Source of the DNA: Desulfobulbus sp.
Lineage (GTDB): Bacteria > Desulfobacterota > Desulfobulbia > Desulfobulbales > Desulfobulbaceae
Direction of reading: 5' to 3'
Length of the DNA: 8,638 nucleotides
NCBI GenBank assembly: GCA_028684915.1
Contig: JAQUEZ010000250.1
Span: 1 to 8,638, forward strand
Shown piece after piece: positions 1-7,107 of the stretch (position 1 is the first letter of the stretch; each line of letters begins with the position of its first letter). The translations under genes and the position numbers were made by a program. The notes under the pieces were generated by a model. The model ran no database searches, was not told the DNA's origin, and saw only the letters and a program-made list of their open reading frames with translations.

Positions 1-330
1 ACTTGGCCATGACGGTAAGAAGCTAGTGTGTCCAATGAATCCAAAGGGAATCATGACAAAGTATGGCGCGACCTGCTTTCGTAACATGTTGATATTACGA
101 GGCCCAACTGAATTTTGTGGCCATAGCAAATTTTACTCGTTTCTTTGATAATAAATTGATTTCATCAGAATGAGCTCGTTTCCATAAAATTTTATCAAAT
201 CCATCTTTACCAGAGTGGTACATTTGACTTTGGGGAAAAATAGGCTGAGAGCCCTAGGGCGAGCCCTTGCTACTCGTTACAGACAGGGAAAACGAACCGA
301 GTTGCAGATAAAATTCATCTGAATGAGCAG
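1..330. other. Left-edge stretch without a convincing gene
   Basis: No recognisable gene is seen. Plus-strand frame 2 is open from the window edge to a TGA at 146-148 (48 codons), so it could be the tail of a gene starting outside the window. The peptide contains VCPMNPKG and EFCGHSK but matches no family I know, and an open run of this length can occur by chance. The rest is AT-rich and has stops in all frames. It contains a terminator-like hairpin (236-256) serving the minus-strand gene to the right. It also holds two similar 18-mers, at 158-175 and 311-328 (15 of 18 bases the same, core TTCATC-GAATGAGC), of unknown role. Confidence 0.4.
236..256 (-). terminator. Rho-independent terminator-like hairpin after the yjjJ-type gene
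   Basis: Read on the minus strand, TAGGGCT-CTC-AGCCTA is followed at once by TTTTT. The arms pair over six base pairs with one bulged G and a 3-nt loop. It lies about 75 nt downstream of the stop codon of the HipA-family gene, in the right orientation to end its transcript. The stem is short, so this is a moderate call. Confidence 0.45.
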
Positions 331-1650
331 TTAAGCTATCAAATCAATGGGATTTCCTTTTTGTAAAAAAGTTTTAAAATCGTCAGAAATTCGACTGTCC
401 GACGCAACTCTTTCCCAAAAATCCCGTGCCATTTTTAGAATTATTTTTTTATTTTCTTCACTAAAAAATGGCGCCTCTGGGGTCACGGGTGTGAACGTGT
501 AAGGCTGGATCTCTCCTCCACTTTTGGGCGCAAACCCCATTGAACACATGTCGTATAGAGGCAGAAGCCTAAATACCCCTCCTTCAATAGCCATGCTTAA
601 ATTGCCCAAATGCATGTCGGTATTATTAATCAGCTGGCCAAAATGCCATAGGCAAGTTGCATCATAAACATGTTGCCAACTTACTAATTTTTGTTCATGC
701 AACGCATACATCACCTGGGGCCAATCCCTTCCTAAACCAGTAAATTCAGCATCAATCGATCTCAACGAAATCATTGACATTCGACCAAATTCACCGGTCC
801 TATCAAATCGCTGAGACTCTAAAAAAAATCTCCCTTTCAATTCTATCAACCTTGTTTCAGCTGCTGGGAAATTCTCCGCGTGAATTGCCTGCGCTGCATG
901 GAACTCTGTCAATAGGATATCTCTCCATCTCTTGGCAATTTCAGTTGTCCCCTTAGGGGAAAATTTTACGATCACATGTGCAGATCGTTTTCCACAAAAT
1001 GCTGTAAATTTCGGCTGTTCTCCTCCTGCTGAAGAGCCAGGGATAACACCACTCATTACGCTATCAGCGAGATCAGGGTAATCACCCTCAGATGTTACAA
1101 TTGGCTTTCTTCTCACACGCAGTAACGCTTGCTCTCCGAATTTTAAATTACCAGGCAGGTCATCACCATTAGAGACAAGATATCTCCCGATGTGGTTTGG
1201 GTTCCAGCGCCTGGGATCAGGTGGGAAGTCGCTATTTTGGTTTGCCATGGCTTCTGCTATTTGCCTACCCAAAAAGCCTTGAGGACATAAATCTGCCAGG
1301 AAATAAGGCAAATCATCATAAATCCCTTTTCCGCTCTCTCCCAACAACAAAGCAGGCATCCCTGTTGCGGGCTCTACAAAAAAACCTCCATGTGCTAATG
1401 GCCTAATAAACGCAACTAAAACAGTGTTTCCATGGGCGTCCATCATGCACAAGGGAAGCTTATCATTACCTCCAAACGCATTTCGAGTTAATGCATAACT
1501 TGGTGTCCTTCCGTCTTGAAATCTAATTACGTTGTCGCCTAGATTTTTTAGCTGCCGAGATACGGCTGCTTGACTCAAACCGGTATGAAGTTGTATTTCT
1601 TTCGATGTCGCGGGACCACGCCTTAAATATTCCGTTATCGATTGTGGCAT
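331..1650 (-). CDS. yjjJ: HipA-family serine/threonine kinase toxin, YjjJ (HipH) type, with N-terminal winged helix
   Basis: This is a 439-residue protein. Residues 1-58 resemble a winged helix-turn-helix (ATSKEIQLHTGLSQAAVSRQ, then a basic wing GRTPSYAL). The rest is a HipA-like kinase fold. The glycine-rich loop is GSSAGGEQPKF (205-215). A likely ATP-binding lysine is K229 in VIVKF. The catalytic segment NNTDMHLGN (342-350) supplies D345 and N350, and YDMCS supplies metal-binding D367; these match D309, N314 and D332 of E. coli HipA. All key residues are present, so an active kinase is likely. HipA proteins phosphorylate cytosolic targets such as aminoacyl-tRNA synthetases, and E. coli YjjJ/HipH is a reported Ser/Thr kinase toxin. 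The substrate here is unknown. No separate hipB antitoxin is adjacent, as expected for this subfamily, where the fused HTH may control synthesis. The ATG start is supported by the HTH beginning at once, although no clear Shine-Dalgarno precedes it. The length fits YjjJ. Confidence 0.88.
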   Translation of the reverse strand: MPQSITEYLRRGPATSKEIQLHTGLSQAAVSRQLKNLGDNVIRFQDGRTPSYALTRNAFGGNDKLPLCMMDAHGNTVLVAFIRPLAHGGFFVEPATGMPALLLGESGKGIYDDLPYFLADLCPQGFLGRQIAEAMANQNSDFPPDPRRWNPNHIGRYLVSNGDDLPGNLKFGEQALLRVRRKPIVTSEGDYPDLADSVMSGVIPGSSAGGEQPKFTAFCGKRSAHVIVKFSPKGTTEIAKRWRDILLTEFHAAQAIHAENFPAAETRLIELKGRFFLESQRFDRTGEFGRMSMISLRSIDAEFTGLGRDWPQVMYALHEQKLVSWQHVYDATCLWHFGQLINNTDMHLGNLSMAIEGGVFRLLPLYDMCSMGFAPKSGGEIQPYTFTPVTPEAPFFSEENKKIILKMARDFWERVASDSRISDDFKTFLQKGNPIDLIA

Positions 1651-1668
1651 AATGAGTTACGTCAATGC

Positions 1669-1767
1669 GTGAATAGAATCGTGAATAGAAAAATAGGACC
1701 AACTTTGATTGGTAAAACGTTTATTTACGAGATGTTATGAATAGATGGAACGTAAATGTGAATAGAA
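1669..1767 (-). promoter_or_regulatory. Iterated GTGAATAGAA sites upstream of the HipA-family gene (candidate operators)
   Basis: The 10-mer GTGAATAGAA occurs exactly three times, at 1669-1678, 1681-1690 and 1758-1767. A variant, ATGAATAGAT, lies at 1737-1746. On the transcribed minus strand the site reads TTCTATTCAC. The first pair is spaced 12 bp start to start and the second pair 21 bp, close to whole helical turns. The near pair lies 19-40 bp upstream of the start codon, where a core promoter would be. An inverted repeat, ATTTACG (1723-1729) and CGTAAAT (1751-1757), surrounds the variant copy. A degenerate partial copy (AACGTAAAC then GATAGAAC) occurs at 1802-1818. Binding by the winged helix of the adjacent YjjJ-type protein is an inference. 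I cannot place the -10 and -35 boxes with confidence. Confidence 0.5.
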
Positions 1768-1947
1768 CCTTGCATAGGATATATTAAACAGAAATAACTT
1801 TAACGTAAACGATAGAACGCAAAAAACATGATGGTTTATGGATTACTTCATGGAACATGGATTCCACGGCACGATGTAGTGATACAAGCAAATCCCCTCG
1901 TCTCAGAGGAGGCTTTGTTTATGGGACAGTCATAATAGAGAAACAAT
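1768..1947. other. Intergenic stretch with a 35-codon ORF
   Basis: This AT-rich spacer lies between the repeat cluster and the SRAP remnant. A plus-strand ORF at 1828-1935 encodes 35 residues beginning MMVYGLLHGTWIPRHD. The LHGTWIP part resembles the extreme N-terminus of some bacterial SNF2-type helicases, but the rest does not continue the match and there is no good ribosome binding site. It is either chance or a remnant. A GAGGAGG-like purine run near 1908 belongs to no start codon at a useful distance. Confidence 0.25.
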
Positions 1948-2131
1948 ATGTGCGGACGATTCGCCTTCTTCGGCAAAGGATTCTTCGGGTATAAATCACT
2001 CAACTATCCCAAGCCTCCCCCTTTTTGAGAACTTCAACATAGCTCCTTCCCAAAACATCCTTGTTCTGTTTCACGCTCCGTAATCACAACACCTTGAATG
2101 GTCACTGCTGCGGTGGGGACTTCTTCCTGGC
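1948..2131 (+). pseudogene. Broken N-terminal fragment of an SRAP-domain (YedK/HMCES-like) protein
   Basis: The fragment begins MCGRFAFF, the hallmark SRAP N-terminus in which Cys2 is the catalytic residue that links to abasic DNA. After 26 codons it meets TGA (2026-2028). Shifting by one base at the C5T5 run (2017-2026) restores the family sequence ENFNIAPSQNILVLF. A TAA at 2081-2083 then interrupts, followed in the same frame by LEWSLLRWGLLPG, the conserved RWGL(I/L)P segment. Beyond 2131 the similarity ends: neither the conserved NARSE segment nor the catalytic His region is present. The fragment therefore carries one frameshift, one nonsense codon and a 3' truncation, and cannot encode a working protein. 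In intact form the family (SOS response-associated peptidase) protects abasic sites in single-stranded DNA. Confidence 0.7.
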
Positions 2132-2438
2132 AACCAGCCAAAAGAAGGTAACCAAAAAGACGGCGAGGCGTACTCCTACTGCCAAGCTCATCGATGTCCG
2201 TTCCCCGTTAGCCAAACAGATGCTACATCTGGTGGTGCAGTTCGACCTGGCCTACGATCAGCTAAAGGCACACTGGAAGGAAGTGGGCGGCATCCCGGAA
2301 CAAGAAGGCCTGGAACTTATGGACAATGCCCGCCAGGCTGTCGAGGCGTTCTCAACTTTTATGGAGGAATTTAGTGAGAAAGCAGGGTTTGATTATTGCC
2401 CACCGAAGGGTGGCAACTCCCGGAATCAGACGGCGTGA
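2061..2438 (+). CDS. Unrecognised small basic/helical protein, 5' end unclear
   Basis: I do not recognise this protein. The longest form (125 residues) starts at TTG 2061, but its first 22 residues are only the SRAP remnant read out of frame. The likely genuine part begins at about residue 23 (LATSQKKVTKK). It has a lysine/arginine-rich N-terminal tail (KKVTKKTARR) and then a probably helical body (SPLAKQMLHLVVQFDLAYDQ and onward) with many acidic residues. The C-terminus is hydrophilic (YCPPKGGNSRNQTA). A CTG at 2127 sits where an ATG would be expected, which would give a 103-residue protein. Either the original start has mutated or been lost, or a rare start is used. It ends 37 bp from the convergent XRE/ImmA pseudogene. 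No signal peptide or membrane segment is seen. It may be intact or a 5'-truncated remnant. Confidence 0.45.
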   Translation: MFCFTLRNHNTLNGHCCGGDFFLATSQKKVTKKTARRTPTAKLIDVRSPLAKQMLHLVVQFDLAYDQLKAHWKEVGGIPEQEGLELMDNARQAVEAFSTFMEEFSEKAGFDYCPPKGGNSRNQTA

Positions 2439-2475
2439 AGAGATGGATGTTATTCCTTTGAAATCATACTAAAAA

Positions 2476-3559
2476 TCAGTCTGCCCACTCCAATTTACGG
2501 ATGAGATCCTTGAACATTTGCCATTGCCCTGTGAGAAATTGATACCGCCCGGCAACGATGCCCGGAGAAATGCTCAGTTCGTCGGCCAGAAGGATGATCT
2601 CTTGCTTGCTGCGACAGTTAGAAATCCGGGCATCATGCTTGGCGGGAATAAGGGTTTCCGCAGCAAAGGCATCGGCTTTTTTTTCGCTGAGGTCACCATT
2701 GCTCTCATCGTTGATGAAGAGCCCCTTCTTCTTGTCCTTGAGCACATGGCCAGCTTCATGGAAAAATGAAAACCAGAACTTATCCTCTCCCTTGCCACGC
2801 AGACTGAGCAGGATCATCGCCTTGTTGGGGGTCAGCCACTTGGTGGCGCCGTTCCAGGGAACCTATTTCATCTCGCGTACCAGGGCCACAGCTACACCGG
2901 CATTCGCACAAAGCTGTTTCATCCGAGGCTCAAACACCACCGATTCTTCCCGGGTGAGAGTGCGAATCTCCTCCAAAGCAGCACTGAACCTGGTTTTATC
3001 GAAGGGGGCACACTCAATCTGTTGTGCCTGCAGTTCGCCCTGACGGATCCAGGCGGCCGCATCTCCTGGCCGGGATTCAAAGCAACGGGACCTTCGGGCC
3101 GCCACAGCGGGGGCGGCCCAGATCTCCTGCCAGGCCTGCACACTGCAAACACCAAAAAAGGCGAGAACCTTACGGACCAGGCTCACCTTATCATCGTCCG
3201 GCTCCACATGGCCTCGCTCAATCAATTCTTTGACCGGGATCGTCTTCAGCCAGGCTTTGTCGGTCTCCAACCTTTGCCGCTCTTCCTGCTTGGCCAACTG
3301 CTCCCGGTATTGCGCTTCGAGATTGTTCCACATTCGCGCCGGTACACCTGTCACCTGTCACCAGTTCCAGTCGGTTGGCGGTTTCATAGGAAATCGGTTG
3401 GTCACCCTTGAAAATGCGGGTGAGTGTTTGCTCGGTCAGCCCGGTTCGTTGGGCCAATTCTTTTTGGGACATCTGCAGAGATTCCATAACCTCGTGCAAT
3501 GTTACCCCTGGTGGAACCTCATAATCAGGTTCAAATTCGTCTTTTCTTTTCCCTCTCAT
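2476..3559 (-). pseudogene. XRE-type HTH / ImmA-IrrE metallopeptidase fusion (HigA-like), frameshifted and nonsense-mutated
   Basis: Three consecutive minus-strand pieces form one ancestral protein of about 358 residues. Piece 1 (3559 to about 3353) has an XRE/HigA-like HTH with SQKELAQRTGLTEQTLTRI and ends ANRLELVTG. Piece 2 (to 2866) starts VTGVPARMWNNLEAQ and is the helical linker. Piece 3 carries the zinc peptidase signature FFHEAGH (HEAGH at 2746-2760), then KKADAFAAETLIP, whose acidic residues probably include the third zinc ligand. Pieces 1 and 2 are split by an extra 7-bp repeat unit; removing it restores LVTGVPARMW and makes the total 359 codons. Pieces 2 and 3 share a frame and are separated only by TAG at 2863-2865, where REMK-K-VPWNGA is expected (AAG to TAG). 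A strong AAGGAGG lies just upstream of the ATG. Such proteins act as antitoxins or protease-type regulators. No partner toxin is visible. The HTH alone (113 codons to its own stop) could still be made. Confidence 0.8.
3345..3362. repeat. 7-bp tandem duplication causing a frameshift
   Basis: The unit CACCTGT (plus strand) occurs at 3345-3351 and 3352-3358, followed by a partial third CACC. On the coding minus strand this reads GGTGACAGGTGACAGGTG. Deleting one unit joins the HTH frame to the linker frame with the expected residues LVTGVPARMW. It is therefore an in-gene duplication of the replication-slippage type. Confidence 0.8.
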
Positions 3560-3895
3560 CGCCCCCCTCCTTCAATGCGGATCGGCAGCGATGCGCCGTG
3601 ATTCCAGCTGTTGCATGATTGTCGGCCATTCTTTAGTTTTTATCTGGCAGCATATACTGTAGATGTTGTAACGTGCCAGGAAAATTCAGATACTCTCATT
3701 TTTCCGAGCATAATTTGATGGCGACGTTTGGCCGACGAAACAATGAACGAACCTGGTTACTTTCCAGACACGGATTAATCTGTTTCTCTGGATGAGTTGA
3801 CAACTGTCTGATTTATGGTCATTTCGTCCATTGTGCTCTTCTTGAAACAGTAATGATCATGGTACATCGAATTTCGACAACAAGGAAATCCAGCA
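3560..3895. other. Divergent intergenic region between the XRE/ImmA pseudogene and hsdM
   Basis: No gene longer than a few tens of codons is seen on either strand, and no remnant of a HigB/RelE-type toxin could be recognised upstream of the XRE gene. The minus-strand Shine-Dalgarno AAGGAGG for that gene lies at 3566-3572. On the plus strand a perfect -35-like TTGACA occurs at 3797-3802, but no good -10 follows at 16-18 bp. The hsdM ribosome binding site AAGGA is at 3882-3886. Both promoters presumably lie here; neither can be fixed by eye. Confidence 0.5.
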
Positions 3896-6022
3896 ATGAA
3901 CGGTGAAACCCATGCTCAACTGGCCGGCTTCATTTGGTCCATCTGCAATCTCTTACGCGGTCCGTATAAGCGCAACGAATACCGTAAGGTTATCCTGCCT
4001 CTCACCGTACTACGCCGCTTCGAGTGTTTGCTGGAGCCGACCCGTCAGGCCGCACTGGATGAATTCCAATCGCTGAAGACCAAGCCCGAGCGGGTGCAGC
4101 AGGCGCGGTTGCAGCAGATAACCAGCCACCGTTTCTACAACCTGTCGCGCATGCAGCTCACATTACCAGGCGAAAAAATCCACTCGCTGCTGGACGACCC
4201 CAACAACCTCGCGCCGAACCTGAACAGCTATATCAACGGCTTCTCCGCCAACGTTCGCGCCATCATGGAGAAGTTCAAGTTCAGCGAGCAGATTGCCCAC
4301 ATGGCGGAAAAGAACATCCTCTTTGAGGTGATCAAGGCCTTTGCGGGGATCGACCTCACGCCCCAGCGGGTCGATCAGATGCAGATGGGCTATGTGTTCG
4401 AGGAGCTGATCCGCATCGGCGCGGAGCAGTCGAACGAAGAAGCTGGAGAGCACTTCACCCCGCGCGAGGTCATCAAACTGATGGTCAACCTGCTGCTGGC
4501 GCAGGAGCAGGATCTCGCCAAAAGCCACGTGGTCAAGACCATCTACGACCCAGCCTGCGGCACCGGCGGCATGCTGTCGGTGGCCGAGGAATACATCCGC
4601 CATCTCAACAGCGAGGCCAAACCCAAGGTTTTCGGTCAGGACTGGAACGACGAGGCCTGGGCGGTGTGCAAGTCCGACATGCTGATCAAGGGCGAGGATG
4701 CCGACAACGTCATCCTCGGCGACAGCTTCACCCGCGACGGCTTTGACCGCGATTCCGACGGCAACAAGTGGACCTTTGACTATATGCTGGCCAATCCCCC
4801 CTTTGGCGTGGAGTGGAAACAGCAGCAGAGATACATCCAACAGGAGGCCGATACCCTGGGCTATGCCGGACGCTTTGGCGCAGGCACCCCGCGTATCAAT
4901 GACGGGGCGCTGCTTTTTGTGCAGCACATGATTTCCAAGATGCGCCCGGTGGATAAAGAAGGCAGCCGTATCGGCATCGTCTTCAATGGCTCGCCGCTGT
5001 TCACCGGCGACGCGGGCAGCGGCGAGAGTGAGATCCGCCGCTGGATCATCGAAAACGACTGGTTGGAGGCCATCGTCGCCCTGCCGGAGCAGTTGTTCTA
5101 CAACACCGGCATCGCCACCTATATCTGGGTGCTCACCAACCACAAAGTCAAGGAGCGCAAGGGCAAGATACAGTTGATCGACGCCCGCAACTTCTGGGTG
5201 CAGATGGAAAAATCACTGGGCAACAAGCGCCGTCGCATCGGCGACCCGCAGGACAAGGTTAAGGACCCGGACCACATTGCCGAGATCACCCGCATCTATG
5301 AGAACTTCGAGGACGGCGAGACCCGCACCATCCTCCTCGACGGCAAAGAGAAAACGTTGGTGGTGAGCAAGCTGTTCGACAACGAGGACTTCGGTTACCA
5401 CAAGATCACCGTCGAACGGCCGCTGCGCCTGGCCTTCCAGGCCACGGCGGAACGCATCGCTCGGTTGGAGGAACAGCCCGCCTTTAAGAACCTTGCCGCC
5501 AGCAGCAAGAAGAATGCAACCCTCCGCCAGCAGGAGATCGAGGCGGGCAAGGCGCGGCAGCAGACCATCCGCGACCTGTTGGCCGCCTTTGCCGGCCAGC
5601 ACGGCAACACCCTGTTTAAGGATCGCAAACAGTTCCTCCTTGCCCTGCGGGAGATCGACCGCGCTCGGGGCGTCAAACTCTCCGCCCCCGAGCTGAAGGT
5701 GGTACTCGCAGTACTCGGTGAGCGGGATGAAACCGCCGAGATCTGCAAAGACAAGAAAGGCGACCCGGAGCCGGACACCGACCTGCGCGACACCGAGACA
5801 GTGCCGCTGAAAGAAAGCATCGAGGAATATTTCCGCCGTGAGGTGCTGCCCCACGTACCCGACGCCTGGATCGACCACAGCAAAACCAAGATCGGATACG
5901 AGATTCCCTTAAACCGCCACTTCTACCGCTACGAGCCGCCGCGAGAACTCGCCGAGATCGAGGCGGAAATCAAGGTGCTGGAGGGGGAAATCCTCGACCT
6001 GCTGCGGGAGGTGACGGCATGA
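3896..6022 (+). CDS. hsdM: Type I restriction-modification system, DNA methyltransferase (M) subunit
   Basis: This is a 708-residue N6-adenine methyltransferase subunit. It transfers methyl groups from S-adenosylmethionine to adenine in the asymmetric bipartite site chosen by HsdS, usually as M2S1, or within R2M2S1 when HsdR is present. An N-terminal helical HsdM_N region spans roughly residues 8-140. The N6_Mtase fold follows, with FTPREV (187-192), SAM-binding motif I DPACGTGGM (218-226) and catalytic motif IV NPPF (300-303). Downstream lies the conserved EQLFYNTGIATYIW segment. The C-terminal 200 residues are charged and helical and end in a probable coiled coil (ELAEIEAEIKVLEGEI), typical for contact with HsdS. 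No lesion is seen and the length is normal for this longer HsdM class. The ATG is preceded by AAGGA with 9-nt spacing. It is the first gene of the operon; its stop overlaps the rhuM start by 4 bp (ATGA). Confidence 0.95.
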   Translation: MNGETHAQLAGFIWSICNLLRGPYKRNEYRKVILPLTVLRRFECLLEPTRQAALDEFQSLKTKPERVQQARLQQITSHRFYNLSRMQLTLPGEKIHSLLDDPNNLAPNLNSYINGFSANVRAIMEKFKFSEQIAHMAEKNILFEVIKAFAGIDLTPQRVDQMQMGYVFEELIRIGAEQSNEEAGEHFTPREVIKLMVNLLLAQEQDLAKSHVVKTIYDPACGTGGMLSVAEEYIRHLNSEAKPKVFGQDWNDEAWAVCKSDMLIKGEDADNVILGDSFTRDGFDRDSDGNKWTFDYMLANPPFGVEWKQQQRYIQQEADTLGYAGRFGAGTPRINDGALLFVQHMISKMRPVDKEGSRIGIVFNGSPLFTGDAGSGESEIRRWIIENDWLEAIVALPEQLFYNTGIATYIWVLTNHKVKERKGKIQLIDARNFWVQMEKSLGNKRRRIGDPQDKVKDPDHIAEITRIYENFEDGETRTILLDGKEKTLVVSKLFDNEDFGYHKITVERPLRLAFQATAERIARLEEQPAFKNLAASSKKNATLRQQEIEAGKARQQTIRDLLAAFAGQHGNTLFKDRKQFLLALREIDRARGVKLSAPELKVVLAVLGERDETAEICKDKKGDPEPDTDLRDTETVPLKESIEEYFRREVLPHVPDAWIDHSKTKIGYEIPLNRHFYRYEPPRELAEIEAEIKVLEGEILDLLREVTA
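6007..6014 (+). promoter_or_regulatory. Strong Shine-Dalgarno for rhuM inside the hsdM 3' end
   Basis: GGAGGTGA is an eight-base complement to the usual 16S rRNA 3' end. It lies within the last hsdM codons and 4 nt before the rhuM ATG (7 nt from the GGAGG core). It indicates that rhuM is translated efficiently and coupled to hsdM, and it supports the start at 6019. Confidence 0.7.
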
Positions 6023-7107
6023 GCGGAGGAAAAAGCCGGCAGGATGGATTGGCAACTTCCCAGGGTGAAGTTTTTGTTTATCAGACGGATGATGGACAGG
6101 TGAGGTTGGATGTACGGCTGGAAAACGAGACCGTCTGGTTGACCCAGCCGCTGATGGCAGAGCTGTTTCAGACGACCCAGCAGAACATCAGTCAACATAT
6201 TCTCAATATCTACGAAGAAGGTGAATTGATCCCGGAAGCAACTCACAAGAAATTCTTGTCAGTTCGCCAGGAGGGCACCCGGCAGGTTCAGCGAAATCTC
6301 GATTTCTACAACCTCGACATGATCATCTCCGTCGGTTACCGGGTGAAAAGCCTCATTGCCACCCGCTTCCGCATCTGGGCCACCCAACGGCTCCGGGAAT
6401 ATCTCGTCAAAGGCTTTGTCATGGATGACGAACGGCTGAAGAATCCACCGGTCAAGGGTTCTGCCGTTCCCGACTACTTTGACGAGTTGCTCGCCCGTAT
6501 CCGCGACATCCGCGCCAGTGAACGGCGCATGTACCTGCGGGTGAAAGAGATCTTTGCCATGGCGGCGGACTACGAACCGAGCTGGAGCGAAACCAGTAAA
6601 TTTTTCAGCATCATGCAGAATAAACTGCATTTTGCCGCCACCGGCATGACCGCCGCCGAGCTGATCCAGTCCCGCGCCAATCACCTGCTGTCCAATATGG
6701 GGTTGAGCTCCTGGAAGGCGGGCGAGGTGCGCAAGACCGATGTCACCACTGCCAAGAATTACCTGAACGAAAACGAGATCGACCAGTTGAACCGCATCGT
6801 CGTTATGTGGCTCGATTTTGCCGAGGACCAGGCCATGCGGCGCAAACAGGTGTTCATGCAGGATTGGGAACAGAAGCTCGACGACTTCCTCCGCTTCAAC
6901 GAACGTGCCGTGCTCGCCAATGCCGGCACGGTGAGCAAGCAAGCGGCGGAAACCCATGCCAAGACGGAATATGACCAGTTCGCCGCCCGCCGCCGGGAAT
7001 ACAAGGAGAGCCTGGGCGAAGCCGAAACGATCAAACACCTGGAAGCCGCCGCCAAACAGCTTGCCGAGGGGGAAAAATCGGTAAGGAACAAGGACGGGCG
7101 GCAATGA
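6019..7107 (+). CDS. rhuM: Virulence RhuM family protein within the type I RM operon
   Basis: This 362-residue protein is recognised as the RhuM family, named from Salmonella pathogenicity island 3. The N-terminal part has GEVFVYQTDDGQVRLDVRLE, then VWLTQPLMAELFQTTQQNISQH (39-60), which looks like a helix-turn-helix-type DNA-binding segment. The conserved block FYNLDMIISVGYRVKS follows (97-111), then RFRIWATQRLREYLVKGF (117-133). The C-terminal half is mostly helical and charged (about 160-362). No signal peptide or membrane span is seen, so it is probably cytoplasmic. Its molecular function is not established. Family members often sit inside type I RM operons, as here between hsdM and hsdS. 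It overlaps both neighbours by 4 bp (ATGA at 6019 and 7104), so it is almost certainly co-translated with them. A direct part in virulence should not be assumed. Confidence 0.9.
   Translation: MSGGKSRQDGLATSQGEVFVYQTDDGQVRLDVRLENETVWLTQPLMAELFQTTQQNISQHILNIYEEGELIPEATHKKFLSVRQEGTRQVQRNLDFYNLDMIISVGYRVKSLIATRFRIWATQRLREYLVKGFVMDDERLKNPPVKGSAVPDYFDELLARIRDIRASERRMYLRVKEIFAMAADYEPSWSETSKFFSIMQNKLHFAATGMTAAELIQSRANHLLSNMGLSSWKAGEVRKTDVTTAKNYLNENEIDQLNRIVVMWLDFAEDQAMRRKQVFMQDWEQKLDDFLRFNERAVLANAGTVSKQAAETHAKTEYDQFAARRREYKESLGEAETIKHLEAAAKQLAEGEKSVRNKDGRQ

Noticed and set aside
2676..2690. A8 run (T8 on plus) in the ImmA part as a frameshift site
   Set aside because: The frame is continuous through the run (EKKADAF), so no lesion is present there.
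2558..3043. Plus-strand ORF opposite the XRE/ImmA pseudogene (161 codons)
   Set aside because: The minus strand shows HEAGH and HTH signatures across this DNA; the plus-strand peptide has none.
3669..3690. Possible sigma-54 promoter (TGGCAC on the minus strand) upstream of the XRE gene
   Set aside because: The expected GC at the -12 element with correct spacing is missing.
4163..5143. Long minus-strand ORF opposite hsdM (326 codons)
   Set aside because: It is a shadow of the GC-rich hsdM reading frame. The peptide has no recognisable domain, and hsdM motifs explain the DNA.
5213..5878. Minus-strand ORF opposite the hsdM C-terminus (221 codons)
   Set aside because: Same codon-bias shadow effect; low-complexity Leu/Gly/Val-rich peptide with no ribosome binding site logic.
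6259..7104. Minus-strand ORF opposite rhuM (281 codons)
   Set aside because: rhuM is clearly coding on the plus strand with family blocks and operon overlaps; the antisense peptide is unrecognisable.
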